Shown: positions 1 to 8,333 of the stretch, piece after piece | Layout of the letters: every line of letters begins with the position of its first letter | Numbering within the stretch: the stretch's first letter is position 1 | Assembly: GCF_017641085.1 (NCBI RefSeq) | Contig: NZ_JAEPPI010000002.1 | Coordinates: 310,001 to 374,000 of the forward strand | Length of the DNA: 64,000 nt | Direction: 5' to 3' | Source of the DNA: Gracilimonas sp. | GTDB lineage: Bacteria; Bacteroidota; Rhodothermia; Balneolales; Balneolaceae | The notes under the pieces: model-generated | The model's input: the letters and a program-made list of their open reading frames with translations, nothing else | The model's database searches: none | What the model was told of the DNA's origin: nothing | Program-made: the position numbers and the translations under genes

Positions 1-926
1 TAGGCGGAATTGAAAGTATGGTACAAACCGATCACTCTCCGGTAAATGGTTTCCAGGAAGATGGAGCCACCGTCCGTAACATCACGAAAGTGGGAGACAG
101 TCTGTCGGTTCGCGTATTAAGAGACGAAGAGTATATAACCTATCGGGCACCCTTTGAAGAAGGCCTGCTTCCTTTCATCGATATGGTTCACTGGCCGTAT
201 GAGTTAGCCTTCAATAAAGCTGCTGAAGCAGATCAGGATACGATCATTCAGCCACTGTTGTCGGGTAACAGGATTATGGATTTCACCATTGCTCAAATTG
301 AGGGTGATTCCATGACCGTTCGTCACCCTTTCCGCGGAGTGATGGGAGTTCGGGTAAATTCGGACGGAGACATACAGCACCTGGATGCCGGACTTACCAC
401 CCGAAAGCTTAAAGTACACCGAACCGGACAGTTGGATATGAACGCACTGGCCAATCGATTTGGGAATGATCCCGTTGGTGAGCTTTCCGGAGCTGTAAGT
501 GCTGAGTATTCATTTAAAGGCGCCAATTTCCGCGTAGATTTCGGTTCCCCTAAAAAACGAGGGCGCGACTTATTTGGAAATATCGTCCCCTGGGGTGAGC
601 GCTGGAGAACAGGAGCCAACCGAGCTACTCACTTCTATACTTCTGAAGATTTAATGTTCGGCGATCTTGAAGTTCCTGCCGGAGAATACACGCTGTTCAC
701 AATCCCCCAGCCTGATGGCGGCACGCTCATCATCAATAAGCAAACCGGCCAGAACGGACGTTCTTATGATGAAAGCCGTGATTTAGGCCGCGTACCCATG
801 GAGATTTCAACCACGGTAGAAACCATTGAGGCGTTCACCATTTCGGTTGAAGAAACAGAAGAAGGCGGCGAGTTGAACCTGGCTTGGGGTAACACCGTTT
901 TTAAAGCAGACTTTACGATTCAATAA
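1..926 (+). CDS. DUF2911 domain protein, 5' end outside window
   Basis: The first ATG is at 18, but the frame stays open to the window edge (codons from position 3 read G-G-I-E-S before the Met). The gene therefore probably begins upstream and this is a C-terminal fragment of about 308 residues. The last ~140 residues (from about residue 165 counted from that Met) match DUF2911: an FGSPKKRGRDLFG segment, a PWGERWRTGANRATHF segment and PAGEYTLFTIP. DUF2911 proteins are usually secreted proteins of unknown function in Bacteroidota. The preceding ~160 residues are not recognised. A rho-independent terminator follows at 951. Confidence 0.8.
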   Translation, partial: GGIESMVQTDHSPVNGFQEDGATVRNITKVGDSLSVRVLRDEEYITYRAPFEEGLLPFIDMVHWPYELAFNKAAEADQDTIIQPLLSGNRIMDFTIAQIEGDSMTVRHPFRGVMGVRVNSDGDIQHLDAGLTTRKLKVHRTGQLDMNALANRFGNDPVGELSGAVSAEYSFKGANFRVDFGSPKKRGRDLFGNIVPWGERWRTGANRATHFYTSEDLMFGDLEVPAGEYTLFTIPQPDGGTLIINKQTGQNGRSYDESRDLGRVPMEISTTVETIEAFTISVEETEEGGELNLAWGNTVFKADFTIQ

Positions 927-950
927 ACTTAAGCATACTTGTTTTAAGAA

Positions 951-980
951 GGGCGCATCTTTAACGGTGCGCCCTTTTTT
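951..980 (+). terminator. Rho-independent terminator after DUF2911 gene
   Basis: A 7-bp perfect stem (GGGCGCA at 951-957, TGCGCCC at 968-974) with a 10-nt loop is followed by six T residues. It lies 25 bp after the stop of the DUF2911 gene and points the same way. Confidence 0.85.
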
Positions 981-1019
981 ATTTTCTCTCAGTAAATAGA
1001 AGGAGTTGTTTAAACTTTT

Positions 1020-2255
1020 TCAGGATAATTCTTTTGGGAAACGAAATGAAAGGTGATACATCCCGTCTGTTTTAAGTTGTGATTCTGCTTCAATTTGGGT
1101 TAACAGCGAATCTACTAATGTGATGCCCAAACCGGATAATTTTTCCGATTTATTAACAACAACCCCACTTCCATTATCCTGATAGATAATTTTATAGTGC
1201 TCATCTTCTTCAAAAGCAGAAATATGAATTTGGTAGCTTTCCTGAGCCTCATTAAAACCATGCTTCAGACTGTTTGTAATCAATTCATTTAAAATGATGC
1301 CGATCGGAACTCCATGATTTACATTTAAATATTGAATGTCGATATCTAACTTTAAATTTATTTCTAACCCGGTCTTATTAAAACTATCAAGAATGATACC
1401 CGCTAATTCTTTGATGTATTTTTTGAAATGAATCCTGCTTACATCTTCCGATTGGTATAGCAGTTCATGAACTTTTGAAATTGATAAAATTCTGTTGGTA
1501 CTCAATTTAAGAGCTGACCTTGAGAAATCATCAGGGGCCATTCCCGATTGCAAATCCAATAAGCCAGAAACCACTGCCAAGTTGTTTTTTACCCGGTGAT
1601 GTATCTCCTGCAGCAGCACCTTTTTCTCTTCTATATTTTGTTTCAGCTCCCGGTCTTGATGCTCGAGAACCTCATAGCTTTGATCCTGTTGCTCAATAAT
1701 CTGAATTATAGACTGTATGAAGATATGCACAAACATGGCAATGATAATGCCTACCAAAGACAGTATAACACCATTTACAGCCCATTTATAGGGTACGTTT
1801 AGTGCAGGGTCCATCAAGCCGGGTGGTATTTGACCAGTCAAATATCCATAGGCTATTATTGCATAGGTAAGAATGGATACTAAATAGATAAAAATGGCCC
1901 AACGAACTTTAAAAACCAGTATGCCCGTAAATGGGATAAATACAAATACCGGCTTTACCGTAGAACTGAGACCGTGCTGGTACAGGTCCATAACGAAAAA
2001 CAAATACACGATTACGATAATTATGAACCCTTTAAAAGGAAGTGAGAACTTATCCCTGTGATAGTAAAAAACAAAAACTGATATTATGACTGTAAGGTCG
2101 ATATAATTATATACATCGAGGTTCCCAGGTTTAAAAGGAATTTGAGGGATCAAAAAAGCCACCAATGCAACAATAGCCCCATACAGCCCTAAATTGTCAA
2201 TTAACTTAGTTTTGACGGAGTCTATTGAAATTCTTTTTTCCTGATTTATAGTCAT
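1020..2255 (-). CDS. Membrane sensor histidine kinase, HisKA_2 family
   Basis: This 411-residue protein has about six hydrophobic segments between residues 24 and 187, then a short coiled coil (~185-215) and a HisKA_2 dimerisation/phosphoacceptor box starting EIHHRVKNNLAVV (His 219/220). The HATPase domain shows NELITNSLKHGF (N box) and DNGSGV (G1 box). HisKA_2 kinases typically signal to receiver-only or LytTR-type regulators. None lies next to it, so it is an orphan kinase here. The N-terminal membrane region resembles no sensor domain I can name. It converges on the DUF2911 gene. Confidence 0.87.
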   Translation of the reverse strand: MTINQEKRISIDSVKTKLIDNLGLYGAIVALVAFLIPQIPFKPGNLDVYNYIDLTVIISVFVFYYHRDKFSLPFKGFIIIVIVYLFFVMDLYQHGLSSTVKPVFVFIPFTGILVFKVRWAIFIYLVSILTYAIIAYGYLTGQIPPGLMDPALNVPYKWAVNGVILSLVGIIIAMFVHIFIQSIIQIIEQQDQSYEVLEHQDRELKQNIEEKKVLLQEIHHRVKNNLAVVSGLLDLQSGMAPDDFSRSALKLSTNRILSISKVHELLYQSEDVSRIHFKKYIKELAGIILDSFNKTGLEINLKLDIDIQYLNVNHGVPIGIILNELITNSLKHGFNEAQESYQIHISAFEEDEHYKIIYQDNGSGVVVNKSEKLSGLGITLVDSLLTQIEAESQLKTDGMYHLSFRFPKELS

Positions 2256-2491
2256 TACTCACTTAGCTTACCTAAAATGCCGATTATTTTAATCGGGCTG
2301 GGGGCTTAATTAACTCAAAAAATGTGTAGATAATGTTTAGAATTAAGAAAACCCCTTCATGGTTTATCGGACAAACATGGGCAATCTTAATTTGTGACTG
2401 CGTACTAAGATTGGAACTCGGGAACTATGCTAAATATCATCAAGAAGCTACTGACTATGCTTCCAGAATGTTATGTTTTCTGAATCTCTTT

Positions 2492-3262
2492 TTAGCCAGA
2501 ATCATCATTCTTTCTGCTCATAAATTTTTCAACACGTTGTATATGTTCAGCATCAACCCAAAGCTCTGCAAAAGGTTCTACTTCTGCTTCCAGCGATTCT
2601 GTTCTTTGGTGGGAAAATCTTGATGCACCCGCTTTCAGCGTTTGTATAAACTTCCGGTCGTTTTTGGTGAGCTTTTCTGTCCACTCAAGTACTTCACTTT
2701 CTAAATCTTCACCCTTTAAAATATGTTCGATTAAACCATGAGCCAGTACGCTGCTGGCAGAAAGTACTTCGGCCTTTCCACACCACTGCAATGCTTTGGC
2801 CTTACCTATTTTTTCGACAAGCCTTGTCAAACCTCCCCAGCCGGGAACCAGATAAAAACGACCCTGTGTAAAGCCGAATTTGGCATCAGGCACCGACACC
2901 CGTAAGTCAAAAGCCAGCATCAGCTCAATGCCTCCTCCATACGCATCTCCATTTATGCAGGCGACCGTCCAGCAGGGCAGCCGTTCAATCCGGTTAAAGA
3001 TATCATGCATTCGCTTCGACATCTCCACTGCCTTTTCTTTGGATTGTATGGTGTGAAATTTTTTGAGATCACCACCCGCTACAAACGACTGCCTTCCGGC
3101 TCCGCTTAAAATGAAAACCCGGATCTCATCGTCCTTTTCAAGAGATTCAACCAGCTGCTCCAGCTCATCCATCACATCAAAGTCGATGGCATTTCGGGCT
3201 TCAGGTCGGTTTATCGTCGCCCATAAAATGTGGGAAGAAATACGTTGTTGGGTAATGCTCAT
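2492..3262 (-). CDS. Enoyl-CoA hydratase/isomerase (crotonase) family protein
   Basis: The 256-residue length is typical of crotonases. The oxyanion-hole segments are visible: SFVAGGDLKKF (residues 59-69) and AYGGGIEL (107-114), the latter with the first catalytic Glu (E113). The second catalytic Glu of hydratases, normally in a PE motif before the PGxGG segment, is Gln here (Q133 in FGFTQGRFY, before VPGWGG). That makes a classical hydratase activity doubtful; an isomerase, decarboxylase or thioesterase-type activity is possible. It is a single gene with no fatty-acid oxidation neighbours. Confidence 0.85.
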   Translation of the reverse strand: MSITQQRISSHILWATINRPEARNAIDFDVMDELEQLVESLEKDDEIRVFILSGAGRQSFVAGGDLKKFHTIQSKEKAVEMSKRMHDIFNRIERLPCWTVACINGDAYGGGIELMLAFDLRVSVPDAKFGFTQGRFYLVPGWGGLTRLVEKIGKAKALQWCGKAEVLSASSVLAHGLIEHILKGEDLESEVLEWTEKLTKNDRKFIQTLKAGASRFSHQRTESLEAEVEPFAELWVDAEHIQRVEKFMSRKNDDSG

Positions 3263-3494
3263 ATGCTGTTTTTTATTTCAAAATAGAAATTATTGTCGTT
3301 TAGAAAGGGAAGGATTTAAAAAAGATTAACTCTATCGCTTCACCCATTGCACAAAAAAAGGCGCGGGCTGCTGGGGTGAAACCGGTAAAACATAATGTTT
3401 ACTGCATGTATAGTTACGGGTATTTGAGCTCATTTTCATTTAGCTCCCGTAGGTAATGGTACACTATTCTTAAAAGTACCAACCATATAAAGAA

Positions 3495-5681
3495 ATGAGA
3501 ACCACCGCCAAAATCACTTATCGTTCTGCCCTCAGAATTTCTGCTTATTCTGCCATCATCCTGCTGTTGTTATCACCAGCTAAGCTATCTGCGCAAACCA
3601 CGGTGCTAAAAGACATAAACCCCGGCATCAGTGATGCGGATATTGAATACATGACTATGGTCGGAGACACCATGTACTTTGTGGCCGACAATCAGGAAGA
3701 TGAAGGCGAGCTGTATATAACAGACGGTACGGCGGAAGGAACCAAGAAAATTACAGACCTGGCTCCGGATGATGATTATCCTGATATCGAAGAACTAACT
3801 CCCTTAGGTAATAAACTCATATTTACAGCCGTAACCGAAGAACATTCTGATGAAGTGTATGTATCAGATGGAACATCTTCAGGCACATATTTACTAAAAG
3901 ATATTTACCCGGGCGATTACTCCTCGGATGCCGAGCATTTTGGAGTGATGAACGGCAAAGCCTACTTCCCTGCTGAAGACGGACGCTACCCCGATGCCGA
4001 TAACGGCGAAGAACTCTGGGTCACAGATGGTACTTCGTCAGGCACCTACATGCTTAAAGATTTAGATCCGGGTCAATATTTACAGTATTCCTGGAGTAAT
4101 GAAGAAACCAACCACAGCTCTCGTCCCGATAACTTTTTTGCACACAATGGTACCATGTATTTTTCAGCCCGCCATCATGAATATGGAGAAGAACTGTGGG
4201 CTACGGATGGAACCGCCGACGGCACTTATATGGTAAAGGACATTTTTCCGGGGTTGTATGAAGATTCTGACGATAACAAAAATGACAGCTCACCTACTAA
4301 TTTTTCATCTATCAATGGCACCGTATTGTTTAACGCCAAAAGTGACACCTCCTACAACTACTACTTATACACCACGGATGGTACAGAAGAAGGCACTATA
4401 AAGTTTTTAGATAAGGAAATACATATCAGGGATAAGCCCGTTGAGTACAAGGGAAGCTGGTACTTTTTTTCAGGTGCTGAATTATGGAAAAGTGACGGCA
4501 CCCCGGAGGGAACATCCCTTGTTATTGATATGGCGATCGATAATTATGTAATTGAGGACGGCTCTGATCTTAGCCCGAAAATTTTCAAGCTAAATAATCA
4601 GCTTTACTTTTTCAGCACCTATACGCTATGGAAAACCGATGGTACCAAAGCCGGAACTGAAAAAGCGGTAGAGTCTATTTTCAACCTGTTTGATTTTCAC
4701 CATACTGAATTTGCAGCGGTATATGACGGACGCATCTACTTTGTTGCATCGGATGATGGGTACGGGCAGGCCCATGTAGCCGGCCGTGAACTATGGATGA
4801 CCGACGGCACTCAAGAGGGTACTATGTATGTAGCCAACCTGCGTACCGGCATCGACCGTGGCGAACCCGATGGCTCTGACCCGGAAGAACTGCGTGTACT
4901 GAATGGAAAGTTATACTTCACCGCTGAAGGTGACTCTTTGGGAAGGGAAATCTGGATGACCAACGGCATCCCTCAGCGACAGGCTCAAATTGAAGACACT
5001 TTGAGACTGGCTGAATTTCCAAACTTTGGTGCAACAGTAAACTTTAATGAAATGACCCAGCCGTTTACCATCAACGCTACCATGAACCTTGGTGCTGAGG
5101 CAGAGCAGATTAACCTCCCCGATACGCTTTCTATGGTTTCAAATAAGCTGTGGGGTTTCCATACCGAAACGACCTCTGCGTTTAATGCTGAGGTCTGCTT
5201 TTCTCTGCAACAAATAGACCTCTCTAACATTGATACGGCATTGTTATCAATCGCGAAAAGAGAATCTGATCAATCCGAATGGAACTTGTTGTCCTCTTCC
5301 TTGACGGACAACCAAGAATCGATTTGTGCATCAGGAATTACCTCTTTCAGTGATTTCACTATTGTTGAACGCCCGCAGCAGAATACCAATGTTTCCACAG
5401 AAGATGAAAATCTACCGCATTCATTTACTCTTAAAAATGCCTACCCCAATCCCTTCAACCCCACTACAACCATCAGTTATTCAATTCCCGAGGCAGGAGA
5501 TGTCCGCCTGACCGTTTATAACCTGGTGGGGCAAAAAATTTCCACCTTGGTTAACGAAAGGCAATCTGCCGGATCGTATCAAATTGACTTTGATGCCGGT
5601 CAGTTATCAAGCGGAATCTATTTTTACCGGCTGGAAGCGGGAGGGCAGGTTCGTGTTAAAAAAATGACGCTGCTTAAATAA
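3495..5681 (+). CDS. Secreted ELWxxDGT-repeat protein with T9SS type A sorting domain
   Basis: This 728-residue protein starts with a signal peptide (hydrophobic AYSAIILLLLSPAKLSAQ, cleavage near residue 34). It carries about nine repeats of an ELWxTDGTxxGT unit (for example EELWVTDGTSSGTYMLKDL), expected to form a beta-propeller-like fold. The last unit is degenerate (EIWMTNGIP). A linker follows, then a C-terminal ~80-residue sorting domain with PNPFNPTTTISYSIP, LTVYNLVGQKI and SSGIYFYRLEAG, the T9SS type A signature. It is probably exported and anchored or released by T9SS. Its ligand is unknown. A PorQ-like protein in this window (15152-16129) supports an active T9SS. Confidence 0.93.
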   Translation: MRTTAKITYRSALRISAYSAIILLLLSPAKLSAQTTVLKDINPGISDADIEYMTMVGDTMYFVADNQEDEGELYITDGTAEGTKKITDLAPDDDYPDIEELTPLGNKLIFTAVTEEHSDEVYVSDGTSSGTYLLKDIYPGDYSSDAEHFGVMNGKAYFPAEDGRYPDADNGEELWVTDGTSSGTYMLKDLDPGQYLQYSWSNEETNHSSRPDNFFAHNGTMYFSARHHEYGEELWATDGTADGTYMVKDIFPGLYEDSDDNKNDSSPTNFSSINGTVLFNAKSDTSYNYYLYTTDGTEEGTIKFLDKEIHIRDKPVEYKGSWYFFSGAELWKSDGTPEGTSLVIDMAIDNYVIEDGSDLSPKIFKLNNQLYFFSTYTLWKTDGTKAGTEKAVESIFNLFDFHHTEFAAVYDGRIYFVASDDGYGQAHVAGRELWMTDGTQEGTMYVANLRTGIDRGEPDGSDPEELRVLNGKLYFTAEGDSLGREIWMTNGIPQRQAQIEDTLRLAEFPNFGATVNFNEMTQPFTINATMNLGAEAEQINLPDTLSMVSNKLWGFHTETTSAFNAEVCFSLQQIDLSNIDTALLSIAKRESDQSEWNLLSSSLTDNQESICASGITSFSDFTIVERPQQNTNVSTEDENLPHSFTLKNAYPNPFNPTTTISYSIPEAGDVRLTVYNLVGQKISTLVNERQSAGSYQIDFDAGQLSSGIYFYRLEAGGQVRVKKMTLLK

Positions 5682-5684
5682 TAG

Positions 5685-5701
5685 AATTGCTTTCAGCAAT
5701 T
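5685..5701. terminator. Weak hairpin between convergent genes
   Basis: A 7-bp inverted repeat (AATTGCT / AGCAATT) with a 3-nt loop sits in the 21-bp gap between the convergent ELWxxDGT gene and cutA. Neither side has a clear T run, so termination is only a possibility. Confidence 0.3.
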
Positions 5702-5702
5702 A

Positions 5703-6044
5703 TTAAAGCTCAAAGGGCTGTTTGGATGAGTCCTCCAGCCACTCCAGGTACTCCTGGTTACCTTCATCTTCGGTAATGGTAAAGGATACTACGGCCGGTA
5801 CTTCGTAGCTGTGCATTTCTATCACGCGGCGGGTAACTTTTTTAACCCGTGAGTAATGCGTTTTAACAATCAGCACGCACTCGTTTTCTTCCTGAATTTT
5901 ACCCTTCCATTTGTAAATGGAATTCATGCCATCAAAAATATTGGCACAGGCCGCAAGGTTTTCTTCAACCAGAGCTCGGCCTATTTTCTGAGCTTCTTCT
6001 TTATTTGGGGTAGTGATGTAGAGGAGACGTAGGTTTTTATACAT
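5703..6044 (-). CDS. cutA: Divalent-cation tolerance protein CutA
   Basis: This 113-residue protein covers the whole CutA1 family: an N-terminal LRLLYITTPNKEEAQKIG strand-helix, the LVEENLAACANI segment, YKWKGKIQEENECVLIVKT and a C-terminal YLEWLEDSS. CutA1 proteins are compact trimers that bind copper and other divalent ions; their physiological role is still poorly defined. It is a single gene converging on the ELWxxDGT gene. Start ATG at 6044. Confidence 0.93.
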   Translation of the reverse strand: MYKNLRLLYITTPNKEEAQKIGRALVEENLAACANIFDGMNSIYKWKGKIQEENECVLIVKTHYSRVKKVTRRVIEMHSYEVPAVVSFTITEDEGNQEYLEWLEDSSKQPFEL

Positions 6045-6152
6045 AGTGATTCAAAATTCAGTATTTCAAATTCCAATATCCAATGCTTTTTTACGCTAAA
6101 CATGTAAAAGCTTACGAAGTATGTTCGATGACCACTTTATATGGGTAAAGAG

Positions 6153-6183
6153 TTGAATTCAGAAATTGAAAACCTTATCTTTG
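6153..6183 (+). promoter_or_regulatory. Bacteroidota-type promoter for tRNA-Leu
   Basis: A TTG at 6153-6155 and TATCTTTG at 6176-6183, separated by 20 bp, match the Bacteroidota primary sigma consensus (TTTG, 17-23 bp, TAnnTTTG). The tRNA begins 15 bp downstream. The same TATCTTTG element occurs before the tRNA-Lys gene. Confidence 0.75.
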
Positions 6184-6198
6184 CAAGCTCTGAATTTT

Positions 6199-6282
6199 GC
6201 GAGAGTGGCGGAATTGGTAGACGCGCTAGATTTAGGATCTAGTATCTTAACCGATGTGGGGGTTCGAGTCCCCCCTCTCGTA
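6199..6282 (+). tRNA. tRNA-Leu (anticodon TAG)
   Basis: The acceptor stem GCGAGAG (6199-6205) pairs with CTCTCGT (6275-6281; first pair G-U), with discriminator A at 6282. The anticodon arm is CTAGA-TTTAGGA-TCTAG, giving anticodon TAG. There is an extended variable arm of the class II type expected for Leu and a T arm GGGGG-TTCGAGT-CCCCC. The 84-nt length fits tRNA-Leu. No CCA is encoded. Confidence 0.96.
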
Positions 6283-6349
6283 CTTCCTTCCTAATCATAA
6301 TTGTAATCCTGTTCATTTATTGAATAAAAGTAATTAAAGCGGAGAACAC

Positions 6350-7633
6350 GTGGATATTTCTGTAGAAGAGCTCACATCTGTAGATAAAGAAGTCACCCTG
6401 AAAGCAAAAAGAGAAGACCTTCAGGAAGATTTCGACAAAGCATACAAAAAATATAAAGACCAAATTCAGCTTCCGGGATTCCGTCCGGGCAAAGTACCAA
6501 TGGGACTGGTTAAAAAGCGGTTTGGCAAAGAGATTGAACAAGAGGAAATCAGTAACATCATCCAAAAGGTATTTGAAAAAGAAGTAGTACCTGAGTATGA
6601 GCCGGTTGGCGAAACGGAGATGGTTGATTTTACCTGGGAGAATGATGAGCTGGAAGTGAAATTCAAAATCGGTTCAAAACCGGAAATTGAAGTTGCTGAT
6701 CTTTCCAAAATTGAAGTGAACAAAATGGTTCACGATGTTACCGATGAAGAGGTTGAGGAAGAAGTTGAGAGAACCCTGGAGCGGGAAGGAAACTGGGAAG
6801 ATGTTGACGAAGCCGCTTCTGAAGAAACCCAGGTATTGGTGGATGTTGTTTCTAAAACCCACGGCGATGAAGACAAAGATCAGCGTATCGACCTCAGAAA
6901 AGATGATGCTTCCGAGTTTCTTGAAGCGCTCAAAGGTAAAAAAGCCGGTGATGTTGTTGAGATGACTATCCCGCATGGCGATCATGAAGATGAGCTCGAA
7001 ATTACCCTTAAGAAAGTGCAGAAAATGCACAAAGCTGAGCTTACTGATGACATCATCAAAGACCAAAGCAACGGCGAAGCGGAAAACCTGGATGAGTTCA
7101 AGAGTTACATCAAGAGCCGCATGCAACAGTATTACGATCAAACATCCGATGATTTATTCAAGAATGATGTAGCCGATGCTCTTGTTGAAGCACATGACTT
7201 TGAAGTACCGGAAACATTTGTGGCTCAAATTCAGGGGTCCTATGTGGATCAGCTGAAGCAGCAGCAAGGCGGAGAGTTGCCGGATCACTTTGATGCAGAA
7301 GAGTATAAGGCCGGCATGAAAGACCGTGCCGTGCGTGAAGCCAAGTGGTCGTTCATCAGCCAAAAACTGCAAGAAACATTTGAAGATATCGAAATAAAAC
7401 CCGAAGATATCGACGAGCATCTCGCAGGTCAGGCAGCCCAATACGGCATGCCTGTGGATCAACTGAAGCAGTATTATGCACAGCAACCACAGATGCTTGA
7501 GCAACTTCGCAGCAGCATCCGCGAAGAAAAAGTGTTCGATATTTTGCAAGACAAGGTGAAAACCAAAGAAATCAGCAAAGAGAAGTACCGCGAACAGCAG
7601 GAAAAGAAAGACGACAAGAAGAAGAAAAAATAA
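6350..7633 (+). CDS. tig: Trigger factor, ribosome-associated chaperone
   Basis: This 427-residue protein begins with the ribosome-binding domain and carries the GFRPGKVP signature (about residues 43-50) that contacts ribosomal protein L23. A reduced middle FKBP-like region follows (~150-230), then a long helical C-terminal chaperone domain and a Lys/Asp-rich tail ending in KKDDKKKKK. It binds nascent chains at the exit tunnel. The start is a GTG at 6350, supported by a GGAG at 6341-6344. It is followed after 18 bp by clpP and then clpX, the classic tig-clpP-clpX order. Confidence 0.95.
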   Translation: MDISVEELTSVDKEVTLKAKREDLQEDFDKAYKKYKDQIQLPGFRPGKVPMGLVKKRFGKEIEQEEISNIIQKVFEKEVVPEYEPVGETEMVDFTWENDELEVKFKIGSKPEIEVADLSKIEVNKMVHDVTDEEVEEEVERTLEREGNWEDVDEAASEETQVLVDVVSKTHGDEDKDQRIDLRKDDASEFLEALKGKKAGDVVEMTIPHGDHEDELEITLKKVQKMHKAELTDDIIKDQSNGEAENLDEFKSYIKSRMQQYYDQTSDDLFKNDVADALVEAHDFEVPETFVAQIQGSYVDQLKQQQGGELPDHFDAEEYKAGMKDRAVREAKWSFISQKLQETFEDIEIKPEDIDEHLAGQAAQYGMPVDQLKQYYAQQPQMLEQLRSSIREEKVFDILQDKVKTKEISKEKYREQQEKKDDKKKKK

Positions 7634-7651
7634 CCGATCATCCAGGACATT

Positions 7652-8305
7652 ATGATATCTGATCAACCGCTATTTGAAGACCCGAATTTAAATTCCGTTC
7701 AACCTGTACAGAACAACCTTGTACCAATGGTTGTGGAAACCACCAGCCGTGGCGAACGTGCTTATGATATTTATTCACGGCTGCTTAAAGACCGGATTGT
7801 GATTTTGGGTTCGCCGGTTAACGACACCGTGGCCAGTTCAATCATGGCTCAGCTGTTGTTCCTTGAGTCTGAAGATCCTGAGAAAGACATCAACTTTTAT
7901 ATAAATAGCCCGGGCGGAGTTGTTTCTGCGGGATTAGCAATCTACGACACCATTCAGCACATCAAGTGTGATGTTGCCACTACCTGTATGGGTATGGCCG
8001 CAAGTATGGGTGCCGTATTACTGACAGCAGGCACTACCGGAAAAAGAAGCTGCCTTCCACACTCCCGGGTCATGATTCACCAGCCTTTGGGTGGAACCCG
8101 CGGACAGGCCAGTGATATTGAGATTGAAGCCAAAGAGATTATCCGTGTTAAGAAGGAGTTAAGCCAGATTCTTGCCGACCACAGTGGAAAGTCTGTTGAG
8201 CAGGTTATGGAAGATTCTGACCGTAACAAGTGGATGACGGCTCAGGAAGCGAAAGACTACGGATTGGTCGATAATGTGTTGTCCAAGTCTGAAGATTCCA
8301 AATAA
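7652..8305 (+). CDS. clpP: ATP-dependent Clp protease proteolytic subunit
   Basis: This 217-residue serine peptidase has YINSPGG (84-89 region), the nucleophile in GMAASMGA (Ser118) and the His in [11 protein letters not shown] (His143). It forms the barrel that degrades substrates unfolded by ClpX. The third triad residue, normally Asp in the RDRF or RDxW segment near the C-terminus, reads Asn here (codon AAC in [10 protein letters not shown], Asn192). The Asn form is seen in a few ClpP proteins such as Listeria ClpP1. It lies between tig and clpX, 28 bp before clpX. Confidence 0.95.
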   Translation: MISDQPLFEDPNLNSVQPVQNNLVPMVVETTSRGERAYDIYSRLLKDRIVILGSPVNDTVASSIMAQLLFLESEDPEKDINFYINSPGGVVSAGLAIYDTIQHIKCDVATTCMGMAASMGAVLLTAGTTGKRSCLPHSRVMIHQPLGGTRGQASDIEIEAKEIIRVKKELSQILADHSGKSVEQVMEDSDRNKWMTAQEAKDYGLVDNVLSKSEDSK

Positions 8306-8333
8306 GCGGCATTTTCATTAAATTTAGCTTGTT

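Noticed and set aside
2333-2623. 96-codon open frame on the plus strand between the sensor kinase and crotonase genes
   Set aside because: Its second half is antisense to the crotonase C-terminus, it has no family resemblance and starts without a ribosome site.
6050-6085. AT-rich tract with repeated TTCAAATTCC-like runs
   Set aside because: Low-complexity intergenic sequence with no clear dyad or function.
7154-7666. Minus-strand hydrophobic open frames opposite tig
   Set aside because: The hydrophobic pattern comes from reverse complements of Glu/Lys-rich codons; tig is unambiguous.
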